The notes: generated by a model not told the origin, from the sequence alone. 64,000 nt of DNA from an uncultured Desulfobacteraceae bacterium (GCA_913060875.1 CAJXSL010000007.1:140769-204768); one strand, 5' to 3'. Shown: positions 9,016 through 18,114, numbered from the stretch's first letter. A program made the numbers and translations.

Positions 9016-9885
9016 TCAGGAGATGTCCAGGGCACTGAGAAACTGGTTGGGCTCCACCTGGACACCGGTCCAAAGCGCAAAGGTACGGCGTGCCTGATAG
9101 GCCAACGTTCGCAGACCGTCCATGAACATCACGTCCGTCGTCAAAGCCTTCCGCTCCCAGATATTTTTCTCACGCCCGTAATTGAGATCCATCAGCAGTT
9201 GACAGCCATCCAGATCCAGACGATCAACCATCGCCGCGAATTCCGGTGATTCATCTTCACTCGAAACGGAAGTGGCATTGACCACCATATCGACACCCAG
9301 CGGTTCCGCGATGGCCTCCTCCAGCGATATGGCTTCCCCGCCCAGCCGCTCGGCCATTTCGCGCGAGCGGTTGTCATTGCGGGCGGCAATGTATACCGTT
9401 TCAGCCCGCAACCAGTTGAGAATGAAAACCACCGCCTTGGCCACGCCGCCGGATCCGAACACCAGGGCCCGTTTCCCCGGAACCTGATACGCGATTTCTT
9501 CCAATGTATCCATGAAGCCAATGGCATTGGTGTTGTACCCCTTGAGGACATCGCCTTCCCATGCGATGGTATTGATTGCGCCGATAATTTTCGCCCCCTC
9601 CGAAAGAACGTCCAGGAAAGGTATGACACATTCTTTGTAAGGTACGGTAATGTTCGCACCGGCAATGTTCAGAACCCGCATGCTGGACAGGGCCTCACCG
9701 ACGCTTTCTAAATGCGTCATAAAGGGGACATAAACGCCTTTCAGACCAACCTGCTGGAAGACAGCGGTAAACATATCGGGGGATTTGGAATTGAAAACCC
9801 GCTCATCACCCAAGATACAATAGACTTTGCACTGGATTTCAAAAGCAGATTTGGGATTCCGGAAGGATTTGGCATCAATGGCCAT
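9016..9885 (-). CDS. Shikimate dehydrogenase-like protein with altered catalytic residue
   Basis: A 289-residue AroE-fold protein. Shikimate-binding motifs are recognisable: SKSP (33-36), ANITVPYKE with the catalytic Lys84, and a Rossmann NADP site (VFGSGGVAKAV). The second catalytic residue, Asp in the family motif NTDG, is Asn120 here (GYNTNAIGF). The ATG at 9885 is chosen over the longer TTG frame (9942) because GAGGG lies 5 bases upstream. Family members with replaced catalytic residues may use other substrates (quinate/shikimate-like), so shikimate activity is uncertain. It faces the kinase pair and lies downstream of the lone receiver on the same strand. Confidence 0.75.
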   Translation of the reverse strand: MAIDAKSFRNPKSAFEIQCKVYCILGDERVFNSKSPDMFTAVFQQVGLKGVYVPFMTHLESVGEALSSMRVLNIAGANITVPYKECVIPFLDVLSEGAKIIGAINTIAWEGDVLKGYNTNAIGFMDTLEEIAYQVPGKRALVFGSGGVAKAVVFILNWLRAETVYIAARNDNRSREMAERLGGEAISLEEAIAEPLGVDMVVNATSVSSEDESPEFAAMVDRLDLDGCQLLMDLNYGREKNIWERKALTTDVMFMDGLRTLAYQARRTFALWTGVQVEPNQFLSALDIS

Positions 9886-10170
9886 CAAGACCCTCGCATC
9901 GACAGAAGAAGGCTCGCGCGAACAATCGGGGGTTACCGCCAAATCAAACGATTTTTCACGTTAACCCACAGGGAAAGATAATCCATAACGTTTCTGGCGG
10001 CTTTCTGCAAGTCGTTCCGCCTATCCGGCGACCGGATTCATCATAATGGTTGCGGCCTCCGCCAGGGAAGGTGGCCTTCCCCACAGCCGGTACCCGGACG
10101 ACCGGATGGGATAAGCCCTCTCCCCTAAACACGCCGGCCCCGGCGCCGATCCAAGGGTCTCTGCCTTTCC

Positions 10171-10563
10171 TCACGCCATATTCAGAAGGCTTTTAATACT
10201 ATCGGTAATCTCTTCGGCGGAGGCCGGTTTGGCGAGATAATCATCGGCCTCCATGCTCATGCCGTCAAAATGGGAATAACGGGTCGACGTAACGTGGTCG
10301 GCTACGGCCGTCAGCATCAGAATCGCAATATCCTCATAACGATCATCTTTCTTGAGTTCGGCACAGACTTCGTAACCGTCCTTTTCCGGCATCATAACAT
10401 CCAGTACAATGGCATCGGGAGGATTTTGTTTCACTTTTTCCAACCCTTCGACACCGTTATAGGCGACATCCACCTCAAAGCCTTCTTTCTCTAAATTGCC
10501 CTGTACCAGTAAAGCGAAATCGGGTTCGTCGTCCACGACCAGGATGCGCTTCTTTTCCGCCAT
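10171..10563 (-). CDS. Single-domain response regulator (receiver only)
   Basis: 130 residues forming one CheY-like receiver: acidic pocket DDE (11-13), phospho-acceptor Asp55 in VLDVMMPEKDGYEV, Thr in LMLTAVAD, Lys in YLAKPAS. An insertion (VADHVTSTRYSHFDGMSMEADDY) before the Lys is longer than in CheY. GGAGG precedes the ATG. No output domain, so it acts as a phosphate shuttle or by protein contact. It lies 15 bases downstream of the MetF-like gene, probably in one transcript. Confidence 0.88.
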   Translation of the reverse strand: MAEKKRILVVDDEPDFALLVQGNLEKEGFEVDVAYNGVEGLEKVKQNPPDAIVLDVMMPEKDGYEVCAELKKDDRYEDIAILMLTAVADHVTSTRYSHFDGMSMEADDYLAKPASAEEITDSIKSLLNMA

Positions 10564-10578
10564 TGGTATCCTCCTTAT

Positions 10579-11496
10579 TTATTGTCCGCGACGTAGCAGG
10601 GTCATGGATGGGGTCGGCGCCTTAGACCGGGAGACCCCCAGCAATGCCGACAGCCGATCGCCCCCACCAAGTGTTGTTATCTGCACGCCGCTAAAGCCTT
10701 CTGCTTCCAGAGCCGCCACCAATTCTTGTGTGATCCGCAGGCATTCCCGGCCCTTATCGGCAGCCGTCTGAATCCTCTGGATCATGGTTCGGGGAATATT
10801 AATATGCTTCAGATTGCGTTGGATGTAACGGGCCATCCCTAACGACTTGAGCAGCAGCACGGAAGGAATGATTTTATATTTTTTGCAGTCGACCCGTTCC
10901 CAAAAAGGGGCTATCTCGACGAGATCAAACACCGGCGGTGTAACGAAAAAACGAGCACCCGCCTCGTGCCGTCGGTTCATTTTTTCGATTTCCAATTCCA
11001 GGGCCTGCCCTTTGAGATTCGCGTTAACCGTCGAACCGATCAAAAAATGGGGTGCCCCGTCCAGATTTTTACCGGCCAGATCCTTGCCATTTTGCAAACC
11101 GCCAATGGCATAGAGCAGGTCAAGGTGGTCAAGGTCGTGCACCGCCACGGCCTGCTGATGATCGCCAAACGTCGGATCTTCTCCGGTAACCGCCATCAGG
11201 TTCATTATGCCGCACGCATTCGCACCTAAAAGATCGGCTTGCAGGGCTAGGCGGTTGCGGTCGCGCACACATACCTGCATCACGGTCTCCACGCCTTTAG
11301 ATTGCAGCAGCATGGCACTGCATAAGGCGCTCATGTGCATCATGGCGTTGCTCATATCCGTGACCACAAAGGCATCCACCATCTCCCGAACAGGCTGAAT
11401 GTCGGCCACCATGCGGGAAATATCCGTCCCTTTAGGGGGTTGCAACTCGGCCAGAAGCGCAAATTCACCGTTGTCGAATTTGCATTTCAAATGCAT
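10579..11496 (-). CDS. Methylenetetrahydrofolate reductase (MetF)-family protein
   Basis: 305 residues in the MTHFR TIM-barrel family: LLAELQPPKG near the N-terminus (catalytic Glu region), VVTDMS, CVRDRN, and GANACGIMNLMAVTGEDP around 110 (folate and FAD region). The family reduces CH2-H4folate to CH3-H4folate in methionine synthesis or the Wood-Ljungdahl pathway. Start at 11496 is chosen because GGAGG lies 7 bases upstream; a longer open frame begins at 11580 with no site. Its position among two-component genes and beside a receiver is unusual; no partner MetV or corrinoid gene is visible here. Confidence 0.78.
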   Translation of the reverse strand: MHLKCKFDNGEFALLAELQPPKGTDISRMVADIQPVREMVDAFVVTDMSNAMMHMSALCSAMLLQSKGVETVMQVCVRDRNRLALQADLLGANACGIMNLMAVTGEDPTFGDHQQAVAVHDLDHLDLLYAIGGLQNGKDLAGKNLDGAPHFLIGSTVNANLKGQALELEIEKMNRRHEAGARFFVTPPVFDLVEIAPFWERVDCKKYKIIPSVLLLKSLGMARYIQRNLKHINIPRTMIQRIQTAADKGRECLRITQELVAALEAEGFSGVQITTLGGGDRLSALLGVSRSKAPTPSMTLLRRGQ

Positions 11497-11794
11497 CACT
11501 GGTCCTCCAACCTCAGTGCAATACGATCTGTCCGTTCCTGCCAGCCAATCGGCCGGCCCTCTTCCAAAATGACACCCCAAGGTAAAAAACGTTCCGTGGG
11601 GATGAGTCTAAGCAAGTCTCAGGCCATTCCTCCGATATTCCTAAAATTATTAAAAAGGTTATCTTTTCAGGCAGTTTTAAACGAAATAGACCTTAGCGGG
11701 GGTAACAGTGGCCAAAACAAAAGCGAAAAATCCCTACCATTTTGGAACACTTCTCTTTACATTCCAATTAATATCAGATATTTATTCCACCGGT

Positions 11795-11822
11795 TCCATT
11801 TTGGCATAGTCCATTTTGGCAT
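11795..11822 (+). repeat. Two 13-base direct repeats upstream of the NtrC-type gene
   Basis: TCCATTTTGGCAT occurs at 11795-11807 and again at 11810-11822, a 15-base period. They lie about 85-110 bases before the ATG at 11906. Possible tandem binding sites; no regulator is known. Confidence 0.55.
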
Positions 11823-11905
11823 TATGCCCTCCGGCCCGGATGCGGAAGGACGGCACACATGAGATCAATCTGTGCACATTCTCATTTGATGTTGAGGTCG
11901 CTACC

Positions 11906-13288
11906 ATGCCCAATCGCTTCCTGATTATCGACGATGATCGTGACTACCTGGAAATCCTGAAATTAAAACTGGAGAACCTTGGTTATCAGGATATCACATG
12001 CAGTGACGATCCCCTGGAAGCCGCCACCCGGTTCGACGAGGGGGAAACCTTCGACGTTGCCCTGATTGATGTCACCATGCCGGACATGGACGGGATGGAA
12101 TTGTTGGAAATTATTAAAAACACGAGCCCCAATACCGAATGCATCATGATCACGGCCGTTAACGAAGCCCGGGTGTCGGTTAAATGCCTCAAAAAAGGGG
12201 CCTACGACTATCTCGTCAAACCGCTGCGTGAAGAAGGACTGGCCAAAACCATCAACCGCGCCTTGGAGCGCAAGCGTCTGCTGGATATTCTGGATATGGA
12301 TAAACGGGATGCTTTGCCCGAAGTCCAGAATAAAACGGCATTTCAAAGAATCGTAACGCGATCTCGGAAAATGATCCGTATCCTGAAGGAGGCTGAATTG
12401 CACGCCGCCAGTCCGTTTCCGGTTCTCATAACCGGGGAAAGCGGCACGGGCAAAGAATTGCTGGCAAGGGCCATCCATGCCGCCAGCCCGCGAGCGGCGG
12501 CGCCGTTTACGCCCGTCAACATGGCCGCGTTGAACAGCAATTTGTTCGATGCCGAATTCTTCGGGCATACCAAAGGGGCTTTTACCGGGGCGGAGCAGGA
12601 CCGCACCGGCTATCTGGAGCAAACCGACCAGGGGACGCTTTTTCTGGACGAAATCGGCATTCTGCCGCTGGAACTGCAGGGCAAACTGTTGCGGGTGCTG
12701 CAAAACGGTGAATATATGAAGCTGGGCACCAGCCTGCCGCGTCGCACCGATGTGCGCATCATTGCCGCCACCAACGAAGACCTCGACCAGCTCATCGACA
12801 AGCGCATGTTCCGCAAAGACCTGTACTATCGGATTCGCGGCGCATGGCTGCATCTGCCGCCCCTTCGCGAGCGCCGAGACGATATCCCCCTCCTCATCAC
12901 CGAACTGGCCAAACGAAACGGCTATATTCAGGATGGACGCGCCGTTGACGAAAATGCTCTGGAAGCCTTGATGCAACATGATTATCCCGGCAACATCAGG
13001 GAACTGGAGTCGATTCTGCGCTCCGCGGCCAACCTGGCCAGAGGACAAACCATCACGATGAAATGCCTCCAGGACCATCTCCATCAACGCCGGAAGCCTC
13101 TACCGCGGGAATGCCGGACAGCCGACACCCGTATGACGACTCTGGCAGAGGCTGAAAAATGTCATATTCTCAAAGTATACGCCCAGACCGGAAACAATAA
13201 GACCCAGTCCGCCAAGTTACTGGGGATTGGTCTTAACACCCTGCGGCGCAAGCTGCGGGCGTATGGTGCCGATCAGGACGACCAATAA
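11906..13288 (+). CDS. Sigma-54-dependent response regulator (NtrC family)
   Basis: 460 residues: receiver (1-120, Asp55 in LIDVTMPD), AAA+ activator domain with Walker A GESGTGKE (177-184), the sigma-54 contact loop GAFTGA (224-229), and FLDEIG Walker B, then a Fis-type helix-turn-helix at the C-terminus (NNKTQSAKLLGIGLNTLRRKL). It would activate sigma-54 promoters after phosphorylation. The ATG at 11906 has GAGG 8 bases upstream and starts right at the receiver; the open frame extends back to 11816 without a site. A cognate kinase is not adjacent on this strand, but two kinases lie 3 kb upstream. Confidence 0.92.
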   Translation: MPNRFLIIDDDRDYLEILKLKLENLGYQDITCSDDPLEAATRFDEGETFDVALIDVTMPDMDGMELLEIIKNTSPNTECIMITAVNEARVSVKCLKKGAYDYLVKPLREEGLAKTINRALERKRLLDILDMDKRDALPEVQNKTAFQRIVTRSRKMIRILKEAELHAASPFPVLITGESGTGKELLARAIHAASPRAAAPFTPVNMAALNSNLFDAEFFGHTKGAFTGAEQDRTGYLEQTDQGTLFLDEIGILPLELQGKLLRVLQNGEYMKLGTSLPRRTDVRIIAATNEDLDQLIDKRMFRKDLYYRIRGAWLHLPPLRERRDDIPLLITELAKRNGYIQDGRAVDENALEALMQHDYPGNIRELESILRSAANLARGQTITMKCLQDHLHQRRKPLPRECRTADTRMTTLAEAEKCHILKVYAQTGNNKTQSAKLLGIGLNTLRRKLRAYGADQDDQ

Positions 13289-13370
13289 AATCGGTCTTTA
13301 GAAAATGAAAAACCACCAGGTGTCGGGCTGTAATGCCGTCACCACCACTTCCAAAAGGTAAACTGACATT

Positions 13371-13625
13371 ATGAAAGACGAACGCGGACTTTACTACCTG
13401 CCCTACCCTCAGAATCCCCAGACCCGGATGTACGTCGTCCGGCGCCAGGATGATATCTACTTCCGACTCTGGAATGCCCAAGACCCTGAGTTATGGGAAA
13501 AGCATGACTGGGTTCCCTGGGGTGCCATCCGGAAAGCATCGAAAATGTACGAACAAAAAGGGCCCTTCGATCCGGGCCAGGCTTATGACATCAAGGTGGC
13601 CGAAGCCCTGCTCGCTGAAAATGCA
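13371..13625 (+). CDS. Small conserved-looking hypothetical protein
   Basis: 85 residues, rich in Trp, Tyr and charged residues, no membrane segment or recognised domain. The ATG follows AAGG at about 14 bases. The stop codon is TAG at 13626-13628, and its first two bases are the left end of a 146-base inverted-repeat element. Removing the element with one TA restores a TAA stop at the same place, so the insertion did not change the protein. Function unknown. Confidence 0.65.
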
Positions 13626-13771
13626 TAGAAGCTATCTCAAAAAAGCTTTTTTGCCCGATATCGGCGTTGATGCCTCGTCTCAAGTCCTCGCCATACTTGA
13701 GTATGACTGCGGGTTGATGTTCGGCCTCGCCTTGATCTCGAACAAAACCCCTAATTTTGAGATGGCTTCTA
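13626..13771. mobile_element. MITE-like element, 146 bp, with 17-bp terminal inverted repeats
   Basis: Left end TAGAAGCTATCTCAAAA (13626-13642) and right end TTTTGAGATGGCTTCTA (13755-13771) are inverted repeats with one mismatch. The element is bounded by TA, as expected for IS630/Tc1-type TA target duplication. An internal palindrome CATACTTGAGTATG lies near 13690-13703. It has no convincing gene and splits a small gene pair exactly at the stop codon of the first. Confidence 0.7.
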
Positions 13772-13777
13772 AAAGCT

Positions 13778-13960
13778 ATGGACGAAGCCGACCGGTTGAA
13801 AGCCGCCCGGGAAAAGGGCGCGGGGCCCCAGGCGCCATTCTGTGCCACCGGAAGCCACCGCATTATTTTAGATGCGGAATTCCTGCATCCAAACGCACAC
13901 CTGCGGATGGCGCAGGCCAGATTTAATGCGGTAGGGAAAAGGTTCGATGCCCCCTGTTGA
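13778..13960 (+). CDS. Small hypothetical protein downstream of the MITE
   Basis: 60 residues from ATG 13778, overlapping the helicase start by 14 bases. It has no ribosome site now, since the upstream sequence is the MITE end. It may have been coupled to the gene at 13371 before the insertion. No domain is recognised; it could be a decaying gene. Confidence 0.35.
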   Translation: MDEADRLKAAREKGAGPQAPFCATGSHRIILDAEFLHPNAHLRMAQARFNAVGKRFDAPC

Positions 13961-15326
13961 AATGCAGCTTTCCAACGTATTGAGCCTCCGGTCCTTGCCG
14001 GAACCCCTATCCGAATGGCTCATTTCCACGCTGACCATTCCCAACCCTAAATGGCTGGACAACGAGCGCATGGGGCGCTGGAATCGCAAAACCCCCAAGG
14101 AATTGAAGTTCTACCGCCGGGTCAGGGGCGGCGGAATGCGCATCCCCAGAGGGTTTACCGGCAACCTGCTGAGACATTGCCGCCGCATGGGCTTATCCTA
14201 CGAACTTGTCGACCGGCGCCGCAGGCTGCCGGAAACCGATTTTGAATTTAACGGCCAACTGAAGCCTTTCCAACAGGAAGCGGTGACCCAAATGGGCGCC
14301 AGGGATTTCGGCACCCTGAGTGCCCCCACCGGCAGCGGCAAAACCGTGATGGGACTCTTTCTGATTGCCCAGCGGCGCCAGCCCACCCTGATTATCGTCC
14401 ACACCAAAGACCTGGCCCATCAATGGGTGGCCCGCATCCACCAGTTTCTGGGCATTCCGGAAAAAACCATCGGCCTGATCGGCGGCGGACGTCGCAAAGT
14501 GGGCGCCCAGATCACGGTGGCCCTGGTCCAGAGTCTTTACAAATGCGCCCGCGAGCTGGCGCCCAAGGTTGGTCATCTGCTGGTGGATGAATGTCATCGA
14601 ACCCCCAGCCGCACTTTTACCGAAGCCGTCAAGGCTTTCGATGCCCACTACATGCTGGGGTTGTCCGCCACGCCCTGGCGGCGCGACCGTCTCTCCAAGC
14701 TGATCTTCTGGCATCTCGGGAACGTCCACCATGAAATCGCATCCGAAGGGCTGATCCAAAGCGGCGACGTGTTGCCGGCCGAAATCATCATCCGTGAAAC
14801 GGAGTTCCGGCCTTATTTCGATCCAGTAAGCGAGTATTCCCGCATGCTGTCCGAATTGACCGAGGACAAGGAACGCAATCTCCTCATTGCCGCGGATGTG
14901 GCCGAAGCCCATCGAACCAGCGCCGGGGTCTGCCTGGTGCTGTCGGATCGCAAGGCCCACTGCGAGAACCTCCGGGTACTCTTGAAGTACCGGCAGGGCA
15001 TCACGGCCGAAGTATTGACCGGCGACCTGCCCACCCGGCAGCGCCAAGCCCTCACCGAACGCCTCCAGGCCGGTGACGTCAGTGTATTGATCGCAACCGG
15101 ACAACTTATCGGGGAAGGCTTTGACTGCCCCCGGCTCGAAACCCTGTTTCTGGTCACCCCGATAAGGTTCAGCGGACGCCTGCTTCAATACCTTGGCCGG
15201 GTCCTGCGGCCGGCACCCGGCAAAAGGGAAGCCCGTGTATTCGACTATGTGGACGTCCACGTGGATACCCTGGTCAAGGCTGCCATGGCACGGCAGCGGG
15301 TCTACCCCCGCCCCATAAGGGATTAA
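13947..15326 (+). CDS. XPB/Ssl2-like SF2 DNA helicase
   Basis: 459 residues with the superfamily 2 motifs in order: Walker A APTGSGKT (126-133), DECH box (VDECHR, about 213), LSATP (motif III), and C-terminal motifs including IATGQLIGEGFD (V) and QYLGRVLRP (VI). The layout, with a short N-terminal domain of about 100 residues before the helicase core, resembles prokaryotic XPB-like or DEAD/DEAH restriction-type helicases. It uses ATP to remodel DNA; whether repair or defence is unclear, and no nuclease or methylase is adjacent. AGGGAAAAGG lies upstream of the ATG. Confidence 0.85.
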   Translation: MPPVEMQLSNVLSLRSLPEPLSEWLISTLTIPNPKWLDNERMGRWNRKTPKELKFYRRVRGGGMRIPRGFTGNLLRHCRRMGLSYELVDRRRRLPETDFEFNGQLKPFQQEAVTQMGARDFGTLSAPTGSGKTVMGLFLIAQRRQPTLIIVHTKDLAHQWVARIHQFLGIPEKTIGLIGGGRRKVGAQITVALVQSLYKCARELAPKVGHLLVDECHRTPSRTFTEAVKAFDAHYMLGLSATPWRRDRLSKLIFWHLGNVHHEIASEGLIQSGDVLPAEIIIRETEFRPYFDPVSEYSRMLSELTEDKERNLLIAADVAEAHRTSAGVCLVLSDRKAHCENLRVLLKYRQGITAEVLTGDLPTRQRQALTERLQAGDVSVLIATGQLIGEGFDCPRLETLFLVTPIRFSGRLLQYLGRVLRPAPGKREARVFDYVDVHVDTLVKAAMARQRVYPRPIRD

Positions 15327-15471
15327 AATGCCGCCCTTCCCGGCAGCGTTTCGCCCCATGAAACGGTTTGCAGCCCTCCCCACAAATCGCTTGCCCTAGA
15401 AACCAAACTTGACGATCTGGAGTTCATGACGCAGGTTGAAGCATCAGTAAAAAACAATTCCGGAGGGAACC

Positions 15472-16023
15472 TTGTATCCTTGTTTATCAAAAACGATCGT
15501 GTTTCTGTCGCTCCTCACATTTGCAGGGTGTGGCGTGCCAGAACCTATCCATACGGTTGATGCCGTAGATTTGCATCGATTTATGGGAGACTGGTACGTG
15601 ATTGCCAGCATACCGACGGTTTTTGAAAAAGAGGCTTTCAATGCCGTCGAGACCTACCGCCTTAACGACGACGGCACGGTAGAAACGACCTTTCGGTTCA
15701 ACAAGGGGGGTAGCGACGGTCCGGAGAAAATCTATCGATCCAAGGCTTATGTGCTGGACACGGCGTCCAACGCCCATTGGGGGATGCAGTTTGTCTGGCC
15801 TTTCAAGGCGGAATACAGGGTGATCTATCTGGCGGAGGACTACTCCCGTACCGTGATCGGGCGCAGCAAGCGGGATTATGTGTGGATCATGGCACGGAAA
15901 CCCGCTATTTCCGATCATGACTATGCGGAACTGATGCGTCTTCTGGCATCATATGGTTATGATACCGACAAGGTGCAAAAAGTATCCCAGCAAGCCGCCA
16001 ATCATTCGCCACCCGCAGATTGA
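15472..16023 (+). CDS. Lipocalin (Blc-type) lipoprotein
   Basis: 183 residues starting at TTG 15472, supported by GGAGGG at 15462-15467. A signal peptide ends in the lipobox TFAGC (Cys20), so it is lipid-anchored. The lipocalin signature follows: FMGDWYVIASIP (G-x-W-Y), then NDDGTVETTFRF, and the SCR3-like RSKRDYVWIMARKP. Such proteins bind lipids at the outer membrane. No clear operon partner; the next gene is convergent. Confidence 0.85.
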   Translation: MYPCLSKTIVFLSLLTFAGCGVPEPIHTVDAVDLHRFMGDWYVIASIPTVFEKEAFNAVETYRLNDDGTVETTFRFNKGGSDGPEKIYRSKAYVLDTASNAHWGMQFVWPFKAEYRVIYLAEDYSRTVIGRSKRDYVWIMARKPAISDHDYAELMRLLASYGYDTDKVQKVSQQAANHSPPAD

Positions 16024-16096
16024 TCTCCAATTTCACCGAAATTTCTAATCACCGGTGTCAGGCGATATCGCGCGCGTCACCATGCCGCACGCTTCA

Positions 16097-16313
16097 CTGG
16101 TGTCCGTCCATAAATGGTAGATTTTGTTTCCTGGCAAGGCCCGAGCGCGTTTTCCCGCTCCGCGGGATATGATCCCGCTACTCGGGACTTCCCGTCTAAT
16201 CGATTTCGGTCGGTGGGTGTCAACCGGAGGAATAGCCCGCTATTGCGAGGATTGAAAACGAGCGAGAACGCCGCCAGGGACCGAAAGATGCCATTTTGGG
16301 ATGGGCTCTCACT
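16097..16313 (+). repeat. Dispersed 217-bp repeat, copy 1
   Basis: About four-fifths identical by eye to 32287-32503, same length and orientation. Shared landmarks: ATGGTAGATTTTG near the left end, CCCGC-N3-GCGGGATATGATCCCGCTA in the middle, and AAAGATGCC then GGATGGGC near the right end. The two ends are imperfect inverted repeats, as in a non-autonomous element. It lies between convergent genes. A reading frame of 71 codons runs through it but is not conserved in length. Confidence 0.75.
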
Positions 16314-16338
16314 ATGTTTCGGCGCGTAACCGTAACCA

Positions 16339-18114
16339 TCAAGCCGCGTACATACTTTCGATTTGCTGAGCGTATTTCGAGTGAACGACCCGGCGCTTGA
16401 GCTTCATGGTGGGGGTCAATTCACCGCCATCGATGGACAGCTCTTCCGGCAGAACGACAAATTTTTTGATACCCCAGGCCCGGGGCAATGTCCCATTGAT
16501 CTGGTCGATGCGCGCCTGAAGGTAGGAACGGAATTGGGGGCAGGCCGCGGCTTCATCTGCGCTGACCGCCTTGCTGCCGGCTTCCATTGCCGCCGGTTCG
16601 ATTTTGGTGGGGTCCAGGGTCAACAGAGCCGCCATGTGCTTGCGCCGATCACCGATCACCACCACCTGACTGAGCACCGGTATGGCTTTGTATTTGCCTT
16701 CCAGAACCTGGGGGGGGACATTCTCGCCGCCGGCGGTGATAATCAATTCCTTCATGCGATCCGTTATTTTTAAAAACCCCTTGTCGTCAATCAGTCCCAC
16801 ATCGCCCGAATGCAGCCAGCCGTCGGCATCGATGGTTGCGCGGGTCGCTTCTTCGTTCTTGAAGTAGCCCTGGAACACATGGCGGCCGCGCATGAGCACC
16901 TCGCCGTTTTCCGCTACGGCGATTTCGGTCCCCGCCATGGCCGGTCCGGCCCAGCCGGTTCGGTATTTGAAGGGCTCCGGTGTGGACACCGTTCCCGGGC
17001 CCGTGCATTCGCTCATGCCGTAAACCTCGGTAATGGGGATATCCAGGCTCATGAAAAATTCCAGGGTATCCTGAGAAATCGGGGCTGCCGTGGCGATAAA
17101 CAGCCGGCAGCGGTCCAGGCCGAGACGCTCGTGGACCTTGGAAAACACCAGCTTGTGGGCCAGATTGAACATGGGGGGCGGCGGCTGCCCCTCCTGCCGG
17201 GCATACCCGTTGGCAAGGCCTTTCTTGCGCGCCCAGGCGGCGATTTTCTTTTTCAGCCAGGGATTCTGTGCGCCGGCGTCAACCATTTTAGCCTGAATCT
17301 TCTCCCAGACGCGCGGCACCCCGACGAAAAGGGTGGGGCGAACCTCGCGCAGGTTATCCCCTAACTGGTCCAAACCCTCGGCAAACCAGGTGGTGCAGCC
17401 AACGTTCAGCGGTACCAGCAGGCTGACCACCTGTTCCGCCACATGGCTCAGGGGCAGATAGCTGATCAGTTCGTCATTGGCCCGGACGCCGCAGGCCGAC
17501 GCTGCCTGCTTGGCTGTCCAGGTAATATTGTCATGGCTGATCATGACCCCTTTGGGATTTCCCGTAGTTCCGGAGGTGTAGATCAAGGTGCAGCAGTCGT
17601 CCGGTTCCTGGGACTCCATGCGCTCATCCAGTTCGCTTTCCGAAACCTTGCCGGCGATGGGCGGCAGGTCCTCCCATGCATAAACCCGCTCGTCCTCGTC
17701 CGTTCCATTCATCATGACCACCGCCTTGAGTTCAGGCAGTTGCGGCCAGATGATCTTGAATTTTTCCAGCTGCTCGGCGTTTTCCACCACGACGATATTG
17801 GCTTCGCTGTGTCCGGCAATATACTGGCACTGCTCCGGACTGCTGGTGGTGTAGATACCGCCGGGGATGGCGCCGGCAAATATGGCCGCCAGATCGCTGA
17901 TAAACCACTGGGGGCAGTTGTTCCCCAGGATGTTGACGGCTTTGCCTTTTTCAAGGCCAAGGGCCACAAAAGCCCGGGCCGTCGTCTTGACCTGATGATA
18001 GTACTCCCGCCAGGTCATGGCCTCCCATATGCCATCCCGTTTGGTTTTAAGGGCAATGTTGGCCCCGTGCTTGGAAACCGTATCACCCATCACTTCCATG
18101 ACCGTTCGCTTCAT
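16339..18114 (-). CDS. Long-chain acyl-CoA synthetase (FAA1-type AMP-binding ligase)
   Basis: 591 residues with the AMP-forming motif IYTSGTTGNPKGV (about 180), YGMSECTGPGTVS, GWLHSGDVG and DRMKELIITAGGENV, which is the long-chain FAA1 branch rather than the FadD branch of the gene at 1220. Converts fatty acids to CoA esters. Two adjacent ATGs (18117, 18114) follow GGAGGGGG; 18114 has the better spacing. The open frame continues upstream to 18231 without support. It is monocistronic as far as can be seen, and no FadR-type box was found upstream. Confidence 0.88.
   Translation of the reverse strand: MKRTVMEVMGDTVSKHGANIALKTKRDGIWEAMTWREYYHQVKTTARAFVALGLEKGKAVNILGNNCPQWFISDLAAIFAGAIPGGIYTTSSPEQCQYIAGHSEANIVVVENAEQLEKFKIIWPQLPELKAVVMMNGTDEDERVYAWEDLPPIAGKVSESELDERMESQEPDDCCTLIYTSGTTGNPKGVMISHDNITWTAKQAASACGVRANDELISYLPLSHVAEQVVSLLVPLNVGCTTWFAEGLDQLGDNLREVRPTLFVGVPRVWEKIQAKMVDAGAQNPWLKKKIAAWARKKGLANGYARQEGQPPPPMFNLAHKLVFSKVHERLGLDRCRLFIATAAPISQDTLEFFMSLDIPITEVYGMSECTGPGTVSTPEPFKYRTGWAGPAMAGTEIAVAENGEVLMRGRHVFQGYFKNEEATRATIDADGWLHSGDVGLIDDKGFLKITDRMKELIITAGGENVPPQVLEGKYKAIPVLSQVVVIGDRRKHMAALLTLDPTKIEPAAMEAGSKAVSADEAAACPQFRSYLQARIDQINGTLPRAWGIKKFVVLPEELSIDGGELTPTMKLKRRVVHSKYAQQIESMYAA

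Noticed and set aside
13450-13926. A 158-codon frame crossing the small gene and the MITE
   Set aside because: It is out of frame with the supported gene at 13371 and depends on MITE sequence.
14193-15383. A 396-codon minus-strand frame opposite the helicase
   Set aside because: The plus strand carries all helicase motifs in order; this is a shadow.
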